From Paenibacillus_E oryzisoli_A (lineage in GTDB: Bacteria; Bacillota; Bacilli; Paenibacillales; NBRC-103111): a DNA stretch of 64,000 bases. Positions 16,042 through 24,465 of this stretch are shown one piece after another. Made by a program: the position numbers and the translations under genes. The DNA lies in contig NZ_JBCMUN010000001.1 of NCBI RefSeq assembly GCF_050467285.1, positions 496,001-560,000 on the forward strand, given 5' to 3'. The stretch's first letter is position 1. Every line of letters starts with the position of its first letter. The notes under the pieces are model-generated. The model was not told the DNA's origin. It saw nothing but the letters and a program-made list of their open reading frames with translations, and searched no databases.

Positions 16042-17355
16042 CTACAACGCAAACTCCATCCGCGCCTCAATGTATTTCTCGAGCTTCAGCCGCACGTACG
16101 GCGGCAGGCCCGAGAGCATGCAGCCGTAGCGGAACAGGCGGCCTTCCGTCTCGATGCGGATGACGCGCGCTGTGATCGGCGGCAGATCCGCTTCCTGCGG
16201 GAAGTGGATCACGAGGAACATATCTGGCGCCAGCATGACCGGCGTCGTGATCTGCAGGCCGCTTTCGGACAAATCGAACAGCGTGCCGTCGATGTTTTGT
16301 CCGGAGAAGGAACCCTCCTGCTCCCACTGATAGATGGACAGCTTCAAATCGATGTCCAGCTTCACGCGGGTGTTCCGGCGGCGTTCACGCCCCGACAATC
16401 CCGCCAGTCCCGCCAGTCCCGCAGCCGGCTGTGCCGACGCCGCGGCGGCCGCGGCCGCCTGCTCGTCCTGCCGGACGACCTGCTGTCCCATCCAGCCCTC
16501 ATAGAGCTGGATGAGCGCGCTCAAATCCTGATCGCCCAGCCCTTGGCTGTGGCCGATCTGGAACAGGTTCGTCGCCGCTTGCAGCATCGGCACTGGCAGC
16601 TGGAACTTGCCCGTAATGTCCTGGGCCAGCTGAAGATCCTTCAGCATGAGCTTCAGGGAGAATTGATTGCTGAAATCGCGATCGAGAATCTTATCGCTTT
16701 TCAGCTCGACTTGCTTGCTGTTCGCTCCGCCGGAGCGAACGATCTCTAGGAATTGAGCAGGATTGATGCCTGCTTTGGTCGCGATCGATAAACCTTCGGC
16801 AAGGCCGGCCAAATTAATGCCCACCATCGTGTTATGGGCGAGCTTGGCATAGGAGCCTGAGCCGCTCGGTCCGAGGTAAAGGGCTTTGCTGCCTAGCGCC
16901 TGGAACACGTCCGATTGCTCGTCGAACACTTCCTTGCTGCCGCCGACCATGAACGTCAGCGTTCCGGCTTCAGCCGCAGGCTTCGTGCCGGTCACCGGCG
17001 CGTCGAGGAAGTCGACGAAGTGCGCGGCGAGCTCGCCGGCGAGCTTTTGGCTGGTTTGCGGAGAAACCGTGCTGCAATCCACAATCGTGAGCGCAGGGTG
17101 AATCCCGCTGAGAACACCGTTCTCACTATAAAAAATATCCAACAATGCCGCGTCATGGCTCAGCATGGTGATCACAACGTCAGAGTTGCGCGCGACCGCG
17201 GCCGGCGTTACGCCGATCTCGGCGCCGAGCTGTTCCAGCTCGTCCGTTTTGCCGGCAGTCCGATTGTAGACGGTTACCATAAACCCTTTTCGAAGCAGAT
17301 TAGCAGCCATGGGCTTACCCATCGTGCCAAGTCCGATAAAACCGATACGTTTCAT
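16042..17355 (-). CDS. Beta-hydroxyacid dehydrogenase fused to a C-terminal PilZ domain
   Basis: 437 residues. Residues 1-290 form a complete 3-hydroxyisobutyrate dehydrogenase-type enzyme: NAD(P)-binding GLGTMG (8-13), substrate-site DAPVTG (118-123, Thr in place of the usual Ser at 122), and the catalytic-Lys motif K171-xxx-N175. An Ala/Gln/Gly-rich linker (about 296-320) joins a PilZ domain at 323-437, with both c-di-GMP-binding motifs intact: R326-xxx-R330 and D361-x-S363-xx-G366. Inference: cyclic di-GMP may control the enzyme or its location. The substrate is unknown. GAAGGAG precedes the ATG. The gene is divergent from pgi. A frameshift joining two genes is unlikely because one uninterrupted frame spans both parts. 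Confidence 0.92.
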   Translation of the reverse strand: MKRIGFIGLGTMGKPMAANLLRKGFMVTVYNRTAGKTDELEQLGAEIGVTPAAVARNSDVVITMLSHDAALLDIFYSENGVLSGIHPALTIVDCSTVSPQTSQKLAGELAAHFVDFLDAPVTGTKPAAEAGTLTFMVGGSKEVFDEQSDVFQALGSKALYLGPSGSGSYAKLAHNTMVGINLAGLAEGLSIATKAGINPAQFLEIVRSGGANSKQVELKSDKILDRDFSNQFSLKLMLKDLQLAQDITGKFQLPVPMLQAATNLFQIGHSQGLGDQDLSALIQLYEGWMGQQVVRQDEQAAAAAAASAQPAAGLAGLAGLSGRERRRNTRVKLDIDLKLSIYQWEQEGSFSGQNIDGTLFDLSESGLQITTPVMLAPDMFLVIHFPQEADLPPITARVIRIETEGRLFRYGCMLSGLPPYVRLKLEKYIEARMEFAL

Positions 17356-17478
17356 GCTCCTTCACCTCAGCTTCATTTTAGCATGGGAAAGTATCCCTGT
17401 GAATGGCTTCTTTACTTGCTTTTAAAGGAGCAAATCAGTATGCTAGGAAAAGGTAAAATAGAGATGGAGGCGAACCTT

Positions 17479-18834
17479 TTGAGTAAAAAGCTAGACTTTG
17501 ATTACAGCAAGGCATTATCTTTTATCTCCCAGCATGAGGTTGATTATTTGACGGCGCAAGTGGAGCTGGCGCATAACCAACTGCACGACAAAACAGGGGC
17601 AGGCTCTGACTACACAGGTTGGGTCGATCTACCTGAGAATTACGACCGCGAAGAATTTGCACGCATCCAGGCGGCTGCCAAACAAATTCAATCCGATTCG
17701 GACGCGCTTGTCGTCATCGGCATCGGCGGTTCCTATCTCGGCGCGCGTGCGGCGTTGGAAATGCTTTCTCATTCGTTTTATAACATTTTACCGAAAGGCA
17801 AACGCAAAACACCTGAAATTTATTTCGTAGGAAATAACATTTCTTCTACATATGTGACCCACCTGATTCAACTGCTGGAAGGCAAAGACTTCTCCGTGAA
17901 CGTCATTTCCAAATCCGGCACAACGACGGAGCCTGCGATCGCATTCCGTATTTTCCGTGAGCTGCTGGAGAAAAAATACGGCAAAGACGCCGCCCGCAAA
18001 CGCATCTACGCGACGACGGACCGTGAGAAAGGCGCGCTCAAAACGCTCGCTACAGCGGAAGGTTACGAAAGCTTTATCATCCCGGACGATGTTGGCGGAC
18101 GTTACTCCGTGTTGACAGCGGTAGGCCTTCTGCCAATCGCGACAGCAGGCATTGACGTGGAAGCGATGATGAAAGGCGCAGCCGATGCGCAAAAAGAATT
18201 CGCCAATCCGAAGCTGAGCGAGAACTTGGCGTATCAATATGCGGCAGTCCGTAACGCGCTATACCGCAAAGGCAAAACGATCGAAATTCTCGTCAACTAC
18301 GAGCCGTCCCTGCACTTCGTATCCGAGTGGTGGAAACAGCTCTTCGGCGAGAGCGAAGGGAAAGACTACAAGGGCATCTACCCGGCATCCGTCGATTTCT
18401 CCACGGACCTGCACTCCATGGGCCAATTTGTGCAGGACGGCAACCGGATCCTGTTCGAAACCGTGATCCAAGTGGAGCAAGTTTCCGATCACATCACCAT
18501 CGGTACCGATGCGGACGATTTGGACGGGCTCAACTTCCTGAGCGGCAAAACGATGGACTTCGTCAACAAAAAAGCGTTCGAAGGCACTATGCTGGCGCAC
18601 ACGGACGGCAACGTGCCGAACCTGATCGTGACGCTGCCTGACATGACCCCGTACTCCTTCGGGTACATGGTCTACTTCTTCGAGAAAGCTTGCGGCATCT
18701 CCGGCTACCTGATGGGCGTGAATCCTTTCGATCAACCAGGGGTTGAAGCGTACAAAAAGAACATGTTCGCATTGCTCGGCAAACCGGGCTATGAGAAAGA
18801 GAAAGCGGCTTTGGAAGCGCGTCTGCAGCAATAA
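17479..18834 (+). CDS. pgi: Glucose-6-phosphate isomerase
   Basis: 451 residues from a TTG at 17479, chosen because GATGGAGG lies eight bases upstream and the product then starts like other Bacillales PGIs (SKKLDFDYSKAL). Upstream in-frame starts exist but are shadowed by the divergent gene. Core motifs: VIGIGGSYLGARAALE, ISKSGTTTEPAIAFR, GGRYSVLTAVGLLP, YEPSLHFVSEWWKQLFGES and TDLHSMGQ. It interconverts glucose-6-P and fructose-6-P in the cytosol. It is monocistronic, followed by a terminator. Confidence 0.97.
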   Translation: MSKKLDFDYSKALSFISQHEVDYLTAQVELAHNQLHDKTGAGSDYTGWVDLPENYDREEFARIQAAAKQIQSDSDALVVIGIGGSYLGARAALEMLSHSFYNILPKGKRKTPEIYFVGNNISSTYVTHLIQLLEGKDFSVNVISKSGTTTEPAIAFRIFRELLEKKYGKDAARKRIYATTDREKGALKTLATAEGYESFIIPDDVGGRYSVLTAVGLLPIATAGIDVEAMMKGAADAQKEFANPKLSENLAYQYAAVRNALYRKGKTIEILVNYEPSLHFVSEWWKQLFGESEGKDYKGIYPASVDFSTDLHSMGQFVQDGNRILFETVIQVEQVSDHITIGTDADDLDGLNFLSGKTMDFVNKKAFEGTMLAHTDGNVPNLIVTLPDMTPYSFGYMVYFFEKACGISGYLMGVNPFDQPGVEAYKKNMFALLGKPGYEKEKAALEARLQQ

Positions 18835-18850
18835 TCAAGCGTCAAAAAAT

Positions 18851-18886
18851 AAAAAGCGATCAATCCCATCGGGTTGGTCGTTTTTT
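18851..18886 (+). terminator. Rho-independent terminator after pgi
   Basis: GCGATCAATCCC pairs imperfectly with GGGTTGGTCG around ATC, followed by TTTTTT; A-rich flank pairs with the T run. Confidence 0.82.
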
Positions 18887-19022
18887 AATTGAATGGTGGT
18901 CATATAAGGGGCTGGATTTTCCAATATTTATGTGGTAAATTTTCTTTCTATATTGTAGAACTAGAGAGATGTGTGTAGAATGTAATGAAACCAGTTGTTT
19001 CTTCTACCCAGAAAGGTCGGCT

Positions 19023-19664
19023 ATGCTAGCTTATTACAAAACTGTCAAGTCGTTCGGATTGTCGGAAATTGTCATCAGGAAGTCGCGTTTTATCGGACAT
19101 GCCAAACCGGTGGAAACGGAAGAAGAAGCGATTCAATTTATTGAAGCGATTAAGAAAGAACACAAACTCGCAACCCATAACTGCAGCGCTTACGTGCTGG
19201 GAGAGCGAGACCAGATTCAGAAGCAGTCCGATGACGGAGAGCCGAGCGGAACGGCGGGTAAGCCGATACTCGAAGTCATTAAACAGCAAGGCCTGAAGAA
19301 CACGGCGGTTGTCGTTACGAGATATTTTGGCGGCATCATGCTGGGTGCGGGCGGGCTGATTCGGGCTTATACGGATGGAGCCGTAGCAGGTCTTGAAGCA
19401 GCGCAGCCGGTGTACAAAGTGAATCATCAGCAAGTGTTGATTGAAGTGGATTATACGTGGTTCGGCAAGCTTGAAAATGAGTTAAGAAACCGGACTATGC
19501 TGCTCGGTGATATTCAATTTACGGACAAGGTGACGGTACCGTGTTACCCGTTGAAGGCGGAGGCGGAAACGTTCATCGATTGGGCCACAGATTTTACGCA
19601 AGGACAAGGCGTAATTCTAGCAGGAGATTGCGAGTACATCGAACATACCAGCTTGCCGGAATAA
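19023..19664 (+). CDS. YigZ/IMPACT family protein
   Basis: 213 residues from ATG 19023 (AAAGG seven bases upstream); an earlier in-frame start would add a Cys-rich stretch not seen in the family. The N-terminal domain has the IMPACT signature: KSRFIGHAKPV, HNCSAYVLGE, SDDGEPSGTAGKPIL and VVVTRYFGGIMLGAGGLIRAY. A C-terminal DUF1949-like ferredoxin-fold domain follows. Bacterial YigZ/YvyE proteins have been linked to translation or ribosome control, but no enzymatic role is established. Confidence 0.92.
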   Translation: MLAYYKTVKSFGLSEIVIRKSRFIGHAKPVETEEEAIQFIEAIKKEHKLATHNCSAYVLGERDQIQKQSDDGEPSGTAGKPILEVIKQQGLKNTAVVVTRYFGGIMLGAGGLIRAYTDGAVAGLEAAQPVYKVNHQQVLIEVDYTWFGKLENELRNRTMLLGDIQFTDKVTVPCYPLKAEAETFIDWATDFTQGQGVILAGDCEYIEHTSLPE

Positions 19665-19729
19665 GGCGGGCTCACAGCACGAAGACACCAAGACAACTTC
19701 ATAACAGCTAAGGATGCGGAGGGATTGGC

Positions 19730-20359
19730 ATGGCTAGAAAAGCAGTCGCGCAAGAGCTTAGCAGAGAGCGAATACTTTCGGAAGCACGGGAATTATTCGC
19801 TACCTTTGGCTATCGCGCTTTAACAATGCGAAGCATTGCAAAGGCAATGGGATACAGTCACGGAGCGTTGTATTACCATTTTACGGAAAAAGCTGAGTTG
19901 TTTTATGCGTTAATTAAAGACGATTTCGCCCTACTCTTGCAACGGCAGCGGGAGATGGTTGCCCGCGAGCATGGCATCAGCGTGAATTTGCTTCAGAAGT
20001 TAATGATGGAGTTTGTCTGGTTTGGGCTGACGAATCCGAATCATTACGAGATGATGTTCATGATGAATGAGCCGGAGCTTCAGCAGTATTCGAGAACGGA
20101 GCAGGCGCAATGTCTAGAATTGTTCGCCATTGTTGTTCGCGATGTCGTGGCTGGACAGCCGGGTGCCGAGAGCCGCAGATACACGCTTCCTTGGAATTTG
20201 TTCATGTCTTTACACGGTCTTATTTCCTATTGTATTCAATTCCGTCTTACTTACGAAGAAGCGCGCAAACTGGCTGACGAGCACATCCGTCTCATCTGTG
20301 CAAGTCTGGATATGGATGCCTACGAACAGCAGCGGCCGCTTGTCAAAATGCTTGGTTAA
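19730..20359 (+). CDS. TetR family transcriptional regulator
   Basis: 209 residues. The N-terminal HTH at about 11-57 (RILSEARELFATFGYRALTMRSIAKAMGYSHGALYYHF, split here by motif) is a typical TetR helix-turn-helix; the rest is a helical ligand-binding domain resembling the WHG/TetR_C_13 type (WFGLTNPNHYEMMF). GGAGGGA lies before the ATG. No target gene is obvious nearby. Confidence 0.9.
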   Translation: MARKAVAQELSRERILSEARELFATFGYRALTMRSIAKAMGYSHGALYYHFTEKAELFYALIKDDFALLLQRQREMVAREHGISVNLLQKLMMEFVWFGLTNPNHYEMMFMMNEPELQQYSRTEQAQCLELFAIVVRDVVAGQPGAESRRYTLPWNLFMSLHGLISYCIQFRLTYEEARKLADEHIRLICASLDMDAYEQQRPLVKMLG

Positions 20360-20368
20360 TCATGATGG

Positions 20369-20393
20369 AGCGGGCCGCGAGGCTCGCTTTTTT
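20369..20393 (+). terminator. Rho-independent terminator after the TetR gene
   Basis: AGCGGGCC pairs with GGCTCGCT around a GCGA loop, followed by TTTTTT. Confidence 0.85.
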
Positions 20394-20471
20394 GTTTACA
20401 GCCGCCTAGACATTCGGATGCCTGTACTATAAAATGATGGAATGACATGAGGGAAAGGTGGGCGAGCAAGG

Positions 20472-20696
20472 ATGGATTTGAGCGTATGGTCGGAAGCGAA
20501 TGTGGAGTTTATGTTCGAGGAAATCAAGAAAAAGCTGCGCATGGCGACAGGCGGCTCCATTAAAGCCTCGAATGTAAGCGAAGAGGTTTACGAAGATTTG
20601 CGGGATCTGTACGAAATGGTTGCAAGCAAAGATAGATTCAGTATCAGCGAGATCGACGCGATTACGACCGAACTGGGTAAACTGCGCAAAGCGTAA
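20472..20696 (+). CDS. DUF1128 family protein (YfkK-like)
   Basis: 74 residues, helical and charged, with ANVEFMFEEIKKKLRMAT, EEVYEDLRDLYEMVASKD and FSISEIDAITTELGKLRK, which match the UPF0435/DUF1128 family of Bacillales. Function unknown. Usual family length is 70-75. Confidence 0.85.
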   Translation: MDLSVWSEANVEFMFEEIKKKLRMATGGSIKASNVSEEVYEDLRDLYEMVASKDRFSISEIDAITTELGKLRKA

Positions 20697-20842
20697 CCCG
20701 ACCTGATCCCCCTGACGGACAGGCGTATGCACGGACATGAGCGTATTTTGCTCAAAATAGGGACAGTTATCCAAGCCATGTGACCCGCTTAGCCGTACAC
20801 TGTAGAGCAATGTATCTCTGTTGGCTGAGGAGGTGGATGTAC

Positions 20843-21172
20843 ATGGCATCCAAAATTCGTAAAGAAGACGTGCGCAAGCTGATCGGCAAAGACATCGTCG
20901 CGGTGAAAAAAGACGGCTCGCACGTAACGGGCAAACTGGTGCGCATCAGCGGCAACACGCTTCTGGTCGCTCCGCAAAACGGTAAAAAGGTGCAGGTCAA
21001 AGCGATCGTTCCGCTCGTCTTGTTCGATTTGCTCGCCATCGGTACAGCCCCATATGCGTATGGTGGTTTCGGCGGTTGGGGAGGCGGCTTCGGCGGTGGT
21101 TTCGGAGGCGGCTTTGGCGGCCCGTTCGGGGGCTTTGGGGGCGGCTTCGGCGGTCCAGGGTTCTTCTGGTAA
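20843..21172 (+). CDS. LSm-like small protein with a Gly/Phe-rich tail
   Basis: 109 residues from ATG 20843, with AGGAGG nine bases upstream. Residues 1-63 (KLIGKDIVAVKKDGSHVTGKLVRIS, NTLLVAPQNGKKVQVKAIVPL) read like a small beta-barrel of the Sm/Hfq or KOW type, by pattern of alternating strands and a Gly after the second strand. Residues 68-109 are almost all Gly and Phe in GGF/GGGF repeats, ending FFW. No named family is recognised. Similar Gly-rich short proteins in spore formers are often coat-associated, and the neighbouring genes are gerP-like, but the role is unknown. A terminator follows. Confidence 0.75.
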   Translation: MASKIRKEDVRKLIGKDIVAVKKDGSHVTGKLVRISGNTLLVAPQNGKKVQVKAIVPLVLFDLLAIGTAPYAYGGFGGWGGGFGGGFGGGFGGPFGGFGGGFGGPGFFW

Positions 21173-21191
21173 TGGCATCGGTATAACAGGC

Positions 21192-21225
21192 AAGGACTCT
21201 TTCCGTGTGGAGAGGGTCCTTTTTT
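21192..21225 (+). terminator. Rho-independent terminator
   Basis: AAGGACTCTTTCC pairs (with G-U pairs) with GGAGAGGGTCCTT around a short loop and is followed by T residues. Confidence 0.8.
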
Positions 21226-21311
21226 GTGCATCTCAGACCGATGAGGCACACACCGCCGCGAATCTGAATAGGCTAACCTATCAGAGTCAGGCGTAGGGAG
21301 GCGAAGTCGCG

Positions 21312-21575
21312 ATGCAGCAGCGAGTACCGATATTGCTTGACCCACCGGCTATTCAGTTTGATGCGATTCATGTGAACGCGATTACGGAGGGGTCCGGTAT
21401 TTTTATCGGGACGAACACGCAAGTGCTCTGGTCCTCCAGCGCCAAAGTGAACAAAGGGGTCGGCGAGATCAGCGGGGAGCATAACCGGATTGAGCAGGTG
21501 ACGAACGTCATTTACGACAACGATATTATCGACGCGCCGTACACGAAGGGCGATTTGATTATTGGGCGGGTGTAA
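21312..21575 (+). CDS. GerPF/GerPA-family spore germination protein
   Basis: 87 residues, with the family features of small GerPA/GerPF-type proteins: hydrophobic beta strands, GSGIFIGTNTQVLWSSSAKVNKGVG and GEHNRIEQVTNVIYDND. GerP proteins help germinants pass the spore coat. GGGAGGCG precedes the ATG. It is on the opposite strand from, and converges with, the three-gene gerP-like operon. Confidence 0.8.
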   Translation: MQQRVPILLDPPAIQFDAIHVNAITEGSGIFIGTNTQVLWSSSAKVNKGVGEISGEHNRIEQVTNVIYDNDIIDAPYTKGDLIIGRV

Positions 21576-21618
21576 AAAAGCTCCCGGATCTGCGCACATG
21601 CGCCGATCTAGGGAGCTT
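21574..21618. terminator. Bidirectional terminator between convergent gerP-like genes
   Basis: AAGCTCCC (21579-21586) pairs with GGGAGCTT (21611-21618), with a second inner stem TGCGCA/TGCGC. On the minus strand it is followed by TTTTTT, so it mainly ends the minus-strand operon. Confidence 0.82.
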
Positions 21619-21628
21619 GCGGGCCGAC

Positions 21629-21967
21629 TCAGCTGTCACCGTCGGCGTCCGAAGGAGGGACGGCAGCGTCCTGGGGCTGCGTGAAGCGGGAAGCCTGCGC
21701 GCCCGTCGTTATGAGGTCCTGCAGCCATACAGGCGTCTCCTGCTCGCCGACGTTGAGCATATCGAGGAAGTCGGAGTCGTTCAGCATGGCACGGGTGCCG
21801 ACAAGCTGATTGTTGTCGCCTTCCACGGAGCCGAAGCCCTGCACGGTTTTCTGGTTGCTTTGAAAATCGGTCGGCCAATTGTTGCCCATATTGATGCAGG
21901 ACGCGCTTTCGACTGATCCGATGCGGATCGAGCCGATGACAAACGTGGGCGACATGAAGGAGGACAT
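21629..21967 (-). CDS. GerPA-like spore germination protein
   Basis: 112 residues. The N-terminal 75 follow the GerPA/GerPF pattern (VIGSIRIGSVESASCINMGNNW, FGSVEGDNNQLVG, LNDSDFLD); a hydrophilic, acidic tail of about 35 residues follows. GGAGATGA precedes the ATG. It is the last gene of the minus-strand gerP-like operon. Confidence 0.8.
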   Translation of the reverse strand: MSSFMSPTFVIGSIRIGSVESASCINMGNNWPTDFQSNQKTVQGFGSVEGDNNQLVGTRAMLNDSDFLDMLNVGEQETPVWLQDLITTGAQASRFTQPQDAAVPPSDADGDS

Positions 21968-21995
21968 GCTCGTTCATCTCCTTTATTTGTGGACT

Positions 21996-22535
21996 CTAAG
22001 CTGGCGGAGACGGCTTCGGATGGTAACGATAGCCAGTCTCCGTGCGGACAGGCTCCTCCGCGCTTGCGGCGGGACTGCGCTCTGAGCCCGCTGCAGAGGG
22101 CGTTGTGGCTTTTGAAGGTTTGGCGCCGACTTGCTGTGCGGGCGCTGCCTTGGCATCATCGCCGGCGGAGCCAGTGCGGGTTTTCATGGCGGGGGACGCC
22201 CCGTGCGCTCTGAGATCGGCGGTTTTGGCGCCGAAGTTGTTGCCTAAATTCAAGGAGCCGCTAAGCTCTCCAATGTCGAGTTGATCCAGTCGAAACGTCA
22301 AGCTGTCCAGCACGGGCTGGTGCACATGCAGTGTTTCGATGTGAATGTGCGCGGGTCTTTCAGACAGCGCTGCGAGCTGCTTTTCCAACTGCTGAATGCG
22401 GCGTTCCAGCTTGTCGGTGTACGCGGCGGAAGGAGCTACTTCCGTTCGCATAATTGCGGGCGAAGATGAGGGGGCTGCGGTTGACGGCGGTTTTTGCGCT
22501 AAGGGAAGAGAATGTTTTTTTCGGCGAAACCACAT
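21996..22535 (-). CDS. gerPC: GerPC-like spore germination protein
   Basis: 179 residues. A central coiled coil (YTDKLERRIQQLEKQLAAL) is followed by PAHIHIETLHVHQPVLDSL and FRLDQLDIGELSGSLNLG, the GerPC signature. The C-terminal half is an Ala/Ser/Pro-rich low-complexity tail. Sits in the middle of the operon, five bases after the preceding gene. Confidence 0.85.
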   Translation of the reverse strand: MWFRRKKHSLPLAQKPPSTAAPSSSPAIMRTEVAPSAAYTDKLERRIQQLEKQLAALSERPAHIHIETLHVHQPVLDSLTFRLDQLDIGELSGSLNLGNNFGAKTADLRAHGASPAMKTRTGSAGDDAKAAPAQQVGAKPSKATTPSAAGSERSPAASAEEPVRTETGYRYHPKPSPPA

Positions 22536-22540
22536 AGGGC

Positions 22541-22759
22541 TCAGCTCTTTTCGCGATTAGGCTTGTAATCCAGCGTATCTGCATCATACACAATATGCTT
22601 GCTGTCATGCACGAGATTGCCGTCGCCTCTGACTGCGCCCAGCCCGTTATTGACTTTGTCGTCCGAACGTCGTCCCACGATGCGATTCGTGCCTTTATTC
22701 ACGCTCGATGAAGCCGCGATTTGATCGATATGAATAGATTGAAACTTGATCCGTACCAC
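22541..22759 (-). CDS. GerPA/GerPF-family spore germination protein
   Basis: 72 residues with a GTG start preceded by GGGGGA. The pattern FQSIHIDQIAASSSVNKGTNRI, VNNGLGAVRGDGNLVHDS fits the small GerPA/GerPF family. First gene of the operon. Confidence 0.8.
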   Translation of the reverse strand: MVRIKFQSIHIDQIAASSSVNKGTNRIVGRRSDDKVNNGLGAVRGDGNLVHDSKHIVYDADTLDYKPNREKS

Positions 22760-22799
22760 AGCGATTCCCCCTAGTATCAGGTTCGTAGCACCCTCTCCT

Positions 22800-22808
22800 C
22801 AGTATATG
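22800..22808 (-). promoter_or_regulatory. Candidate sporulation sigma-E/K type -10 element
   Basis: On the minus strand CATATACTG lies about 41 bases before the first gerP-like start. It resembles the mother-cell sigma -10 consensus (CATA followed by three bases and TA, or CATACA-T), with one mismatch. No convincing -35 is seen, so this is tentative. gerP operons are known to be transcribed late in the mother cell. Confidence 0.35.
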
Positions 22809-22848
22809 GGGACAAATCGCGTTTCATTTCTCTTTACAGATAAAAATA

Positions 22849-22890
22849 ACGCCCCCCGCAAGCGGCAATGTGCTCGGACGAGGGGACGTC
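22849..22890 (-). terminator. Terminator-like hairpin after the Hsp20 gene
   Basis: AACGCCCC pairs with GGGGACGT around a loop holding a small CCGC/GCGG hairpin; on the minus strand it is followed by TTATTTTT. Confidence 0.5.
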
Positions 22891-23332
22891 ATGTGAATTG
22901 AATGGGGACGACCTTTTCGTCGTCCGGCGGAGCCATGGGAATGCGGGCAATGAGCAGGCCGTTGTGGTACTGCGCACGCATATGCGCCGTTAACGCTCTC
23001 GCCGGCAGGCGGACCGTCCGTTCGAAAGCGCCAAAGAAGCGCTCCGAGAGCTTCATTTGGTCGTCCTGCACAGGGTAGGGCCGCACAAGCGAGCCGCGGA
23101 TGAGCAGGGCGGAGTTGTGAAAAGAAAGCTGAATCTGCTCCGGGGAAGACAGCCCTGGCAGTTCTGCCACCACGACGACTTCCTGCAGCGTTTCGTACAT
23201 ATCAATGCGCGGACCGGTCAGCGGGATAATGCTGGCGATGTCCTGCCAAAATTCAGGACCCAGCACGTCGCCGGCCTGCGCGGTAAGACCCTTCCAATCC
23301 GGCTTCGGCGGACGACCGCCGGGAGCACTCAT
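22889..23332 (-). CDS. Hsp20/alpha-crystallin family small heat shock protein
   Basis: 147 residues. An alpha-crystallin domain spans about 42-140: RIDMYETLQEVVVVAELPGLS, LSFHNSALLIRGS, ERFFGAFERTVRLPARAL, YHNGLLIARIPM, with the conserved Gly-Leu in strand 9 (GLLIARIP). Hsp20 proteins are ATP-independent holdases. In spore formers such genes can be sporulation-associated; here it is immediately upstream of the gerP-like operon on the same strand. GAGGTGA precedes the ATG. Confidence 0.85.
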   Translation of the reverse strand: MSAPGGRPPKPDWKGLTAQAGDVLGPEFWQDIASIIPLTGPRIDMYETLQEVVVVAELPGLSSPEQIQLSFHNSALLIRGSLVRPYPVQDDQMKLSERFFGAFERTVRLPARALTAHMRAQYHNGLLIARIPMAPPDDEKVVPIQFT

Positions 23333-23433
23333 CTGCCATCACCTCAGACTTCCACTAGGATCGCGACATGCGCTGCTTCTTTAGTTTATGAAGGGAAGCT
23401 GCGGATTATGGTTAAACTTGAAATCCCTGATTG

Positions 23434-24465
23434 TCAAGAGGAGTTTAAGTCCGCCCTAAGCGTTGATCGGCGAATTACAATTTCAGCAGGGAGGATGATT
23501 TTGCGATGAGATGCAGGGGCAGTGCCCTGAATTCGCTCGATCAAGAGCTGCATGCCCAGATACCCCATATCGTAGGCAGGCTGCTTGGCAACCGTCAGAA
23601 ACGGGTTGTAGTCCGGGATAATGTCGGGATCGTCGAAGCAGGCCACAGCTACATCGTCGGGTACCTGGAGATGTAGAGCTTGCAGAGCTCGCAGCGTATT
23701 AACCCCAATAAAATTGTTTGCAGCCAGGATGGCGGTTGGTCGCTCTACGGATTGGAGGGAAGCCCATTTGTCGATGATCTCCTCCATGCTGTCCTTCTTT
23801 AAATGGGTCTCGAACATGTACACCGGGTTCGTTTCGAGCTCATGAAGCCCCATTGTCTCCCGAAAAGCCAAAGCGCGTTCTCTTGTATTTGATAAGTATC
23901 TTGGACCGTTAATAAAGGCGATTCGTTTGTGCCCGAGTTGGATGAGATGCTGAACCAGCAGACGGGTCGTGTTGTAGTTATCCCCCTTGACGGAGTCGGC
24001 CGGGATCGCATCAAGCGTACGGTCCACGTAAACGAAGGGAATCCCGCGTTTAACAAGCTTCTTCATGTTGTCCTCGGATTCATCGCTGGCAGGTACGATC
24101 AGTACGCCATCAACTCGGGTCGACATCAGCATTTCCGTGTATTTGGCCTCTTTGTCCTTATTCTCGTCGGTGTTTCCCAATATTAACTGGTATCCGAGCT
24201 GCAGGGCTTTATCCTCCGCTCCGCGCACAACGTTCGTGAAGAACGGGTTGGATATATCGGGAATTACGAGCGAGACCAGTCCCGTTTCCCTCGAGGTCAA
24301 GCTGCGCGCCTGTTTGTTCGGCAGATAGTCCATTTCCCGCAGCACTTGCTCCACTTTCATTCGAGTCGATTCCTTAATTAAGGGGGAGCGATTGATAACC
24401 CGGGACACCGTCATCGGAGACACGCCGGCTTTCTTCGCTATATCATAAATGGTCACCATCACCAT
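23434..24465 (-). CDS. LacI family repressor of the carbohydrate locus
   Basis: 343 residues. The LacI HTH at 4-24 (TIYDIAKKAGVSPMTVSRVIN) is followed by a periplasmic-binding-protein-like effector domain with DGVLIVPAS, GIPFVYVDR and FINGPRYLSNTRERALAFRE. It is divergent from the AraC-type regulator and the carbohydrate genes, and a palindrome with a central CG stands between them. Inference: it represses the locus and responds to a sugar or sugar acid. Confidence 0.92.
   Translation of the reverse strand: MVMVTIYDIAKKAGVSPMTVSRVINRSPLIKESTRMKVEQVLREMDYLPNKQARSLTSRETGLVSLVIPDISNPFFTNVVRGAEDKALQLGYQLILGNTDENKDKEAKYTEMLMSTRVDGVLIVPASDESEDNMKKLVKRGIPFVYVDRTLDAIPADSVKGDNYNTTRLLVQHLIQLGHKRIAFINGPRYLSNTRERALAFRETMGLHELETNPVYMFETHLKKDSMEEIIDKWASLQSVERPTAILAANNFIGVNTLRALQALHLQVPDDVAVACFDDPDIIPDYNPFLTVAKQPAYDMGYLGMQLLIERIQGTAPASHRKIILPAEIVIRRSTLRADLNSS

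Noticed and set aside
16915..17478. Long N-terminal extension of pgi
   Set aside because: It would run opposite the dehydrogenase-PilZ gene; the TTG at 17479 has a strong ribosome site and the expected family start.
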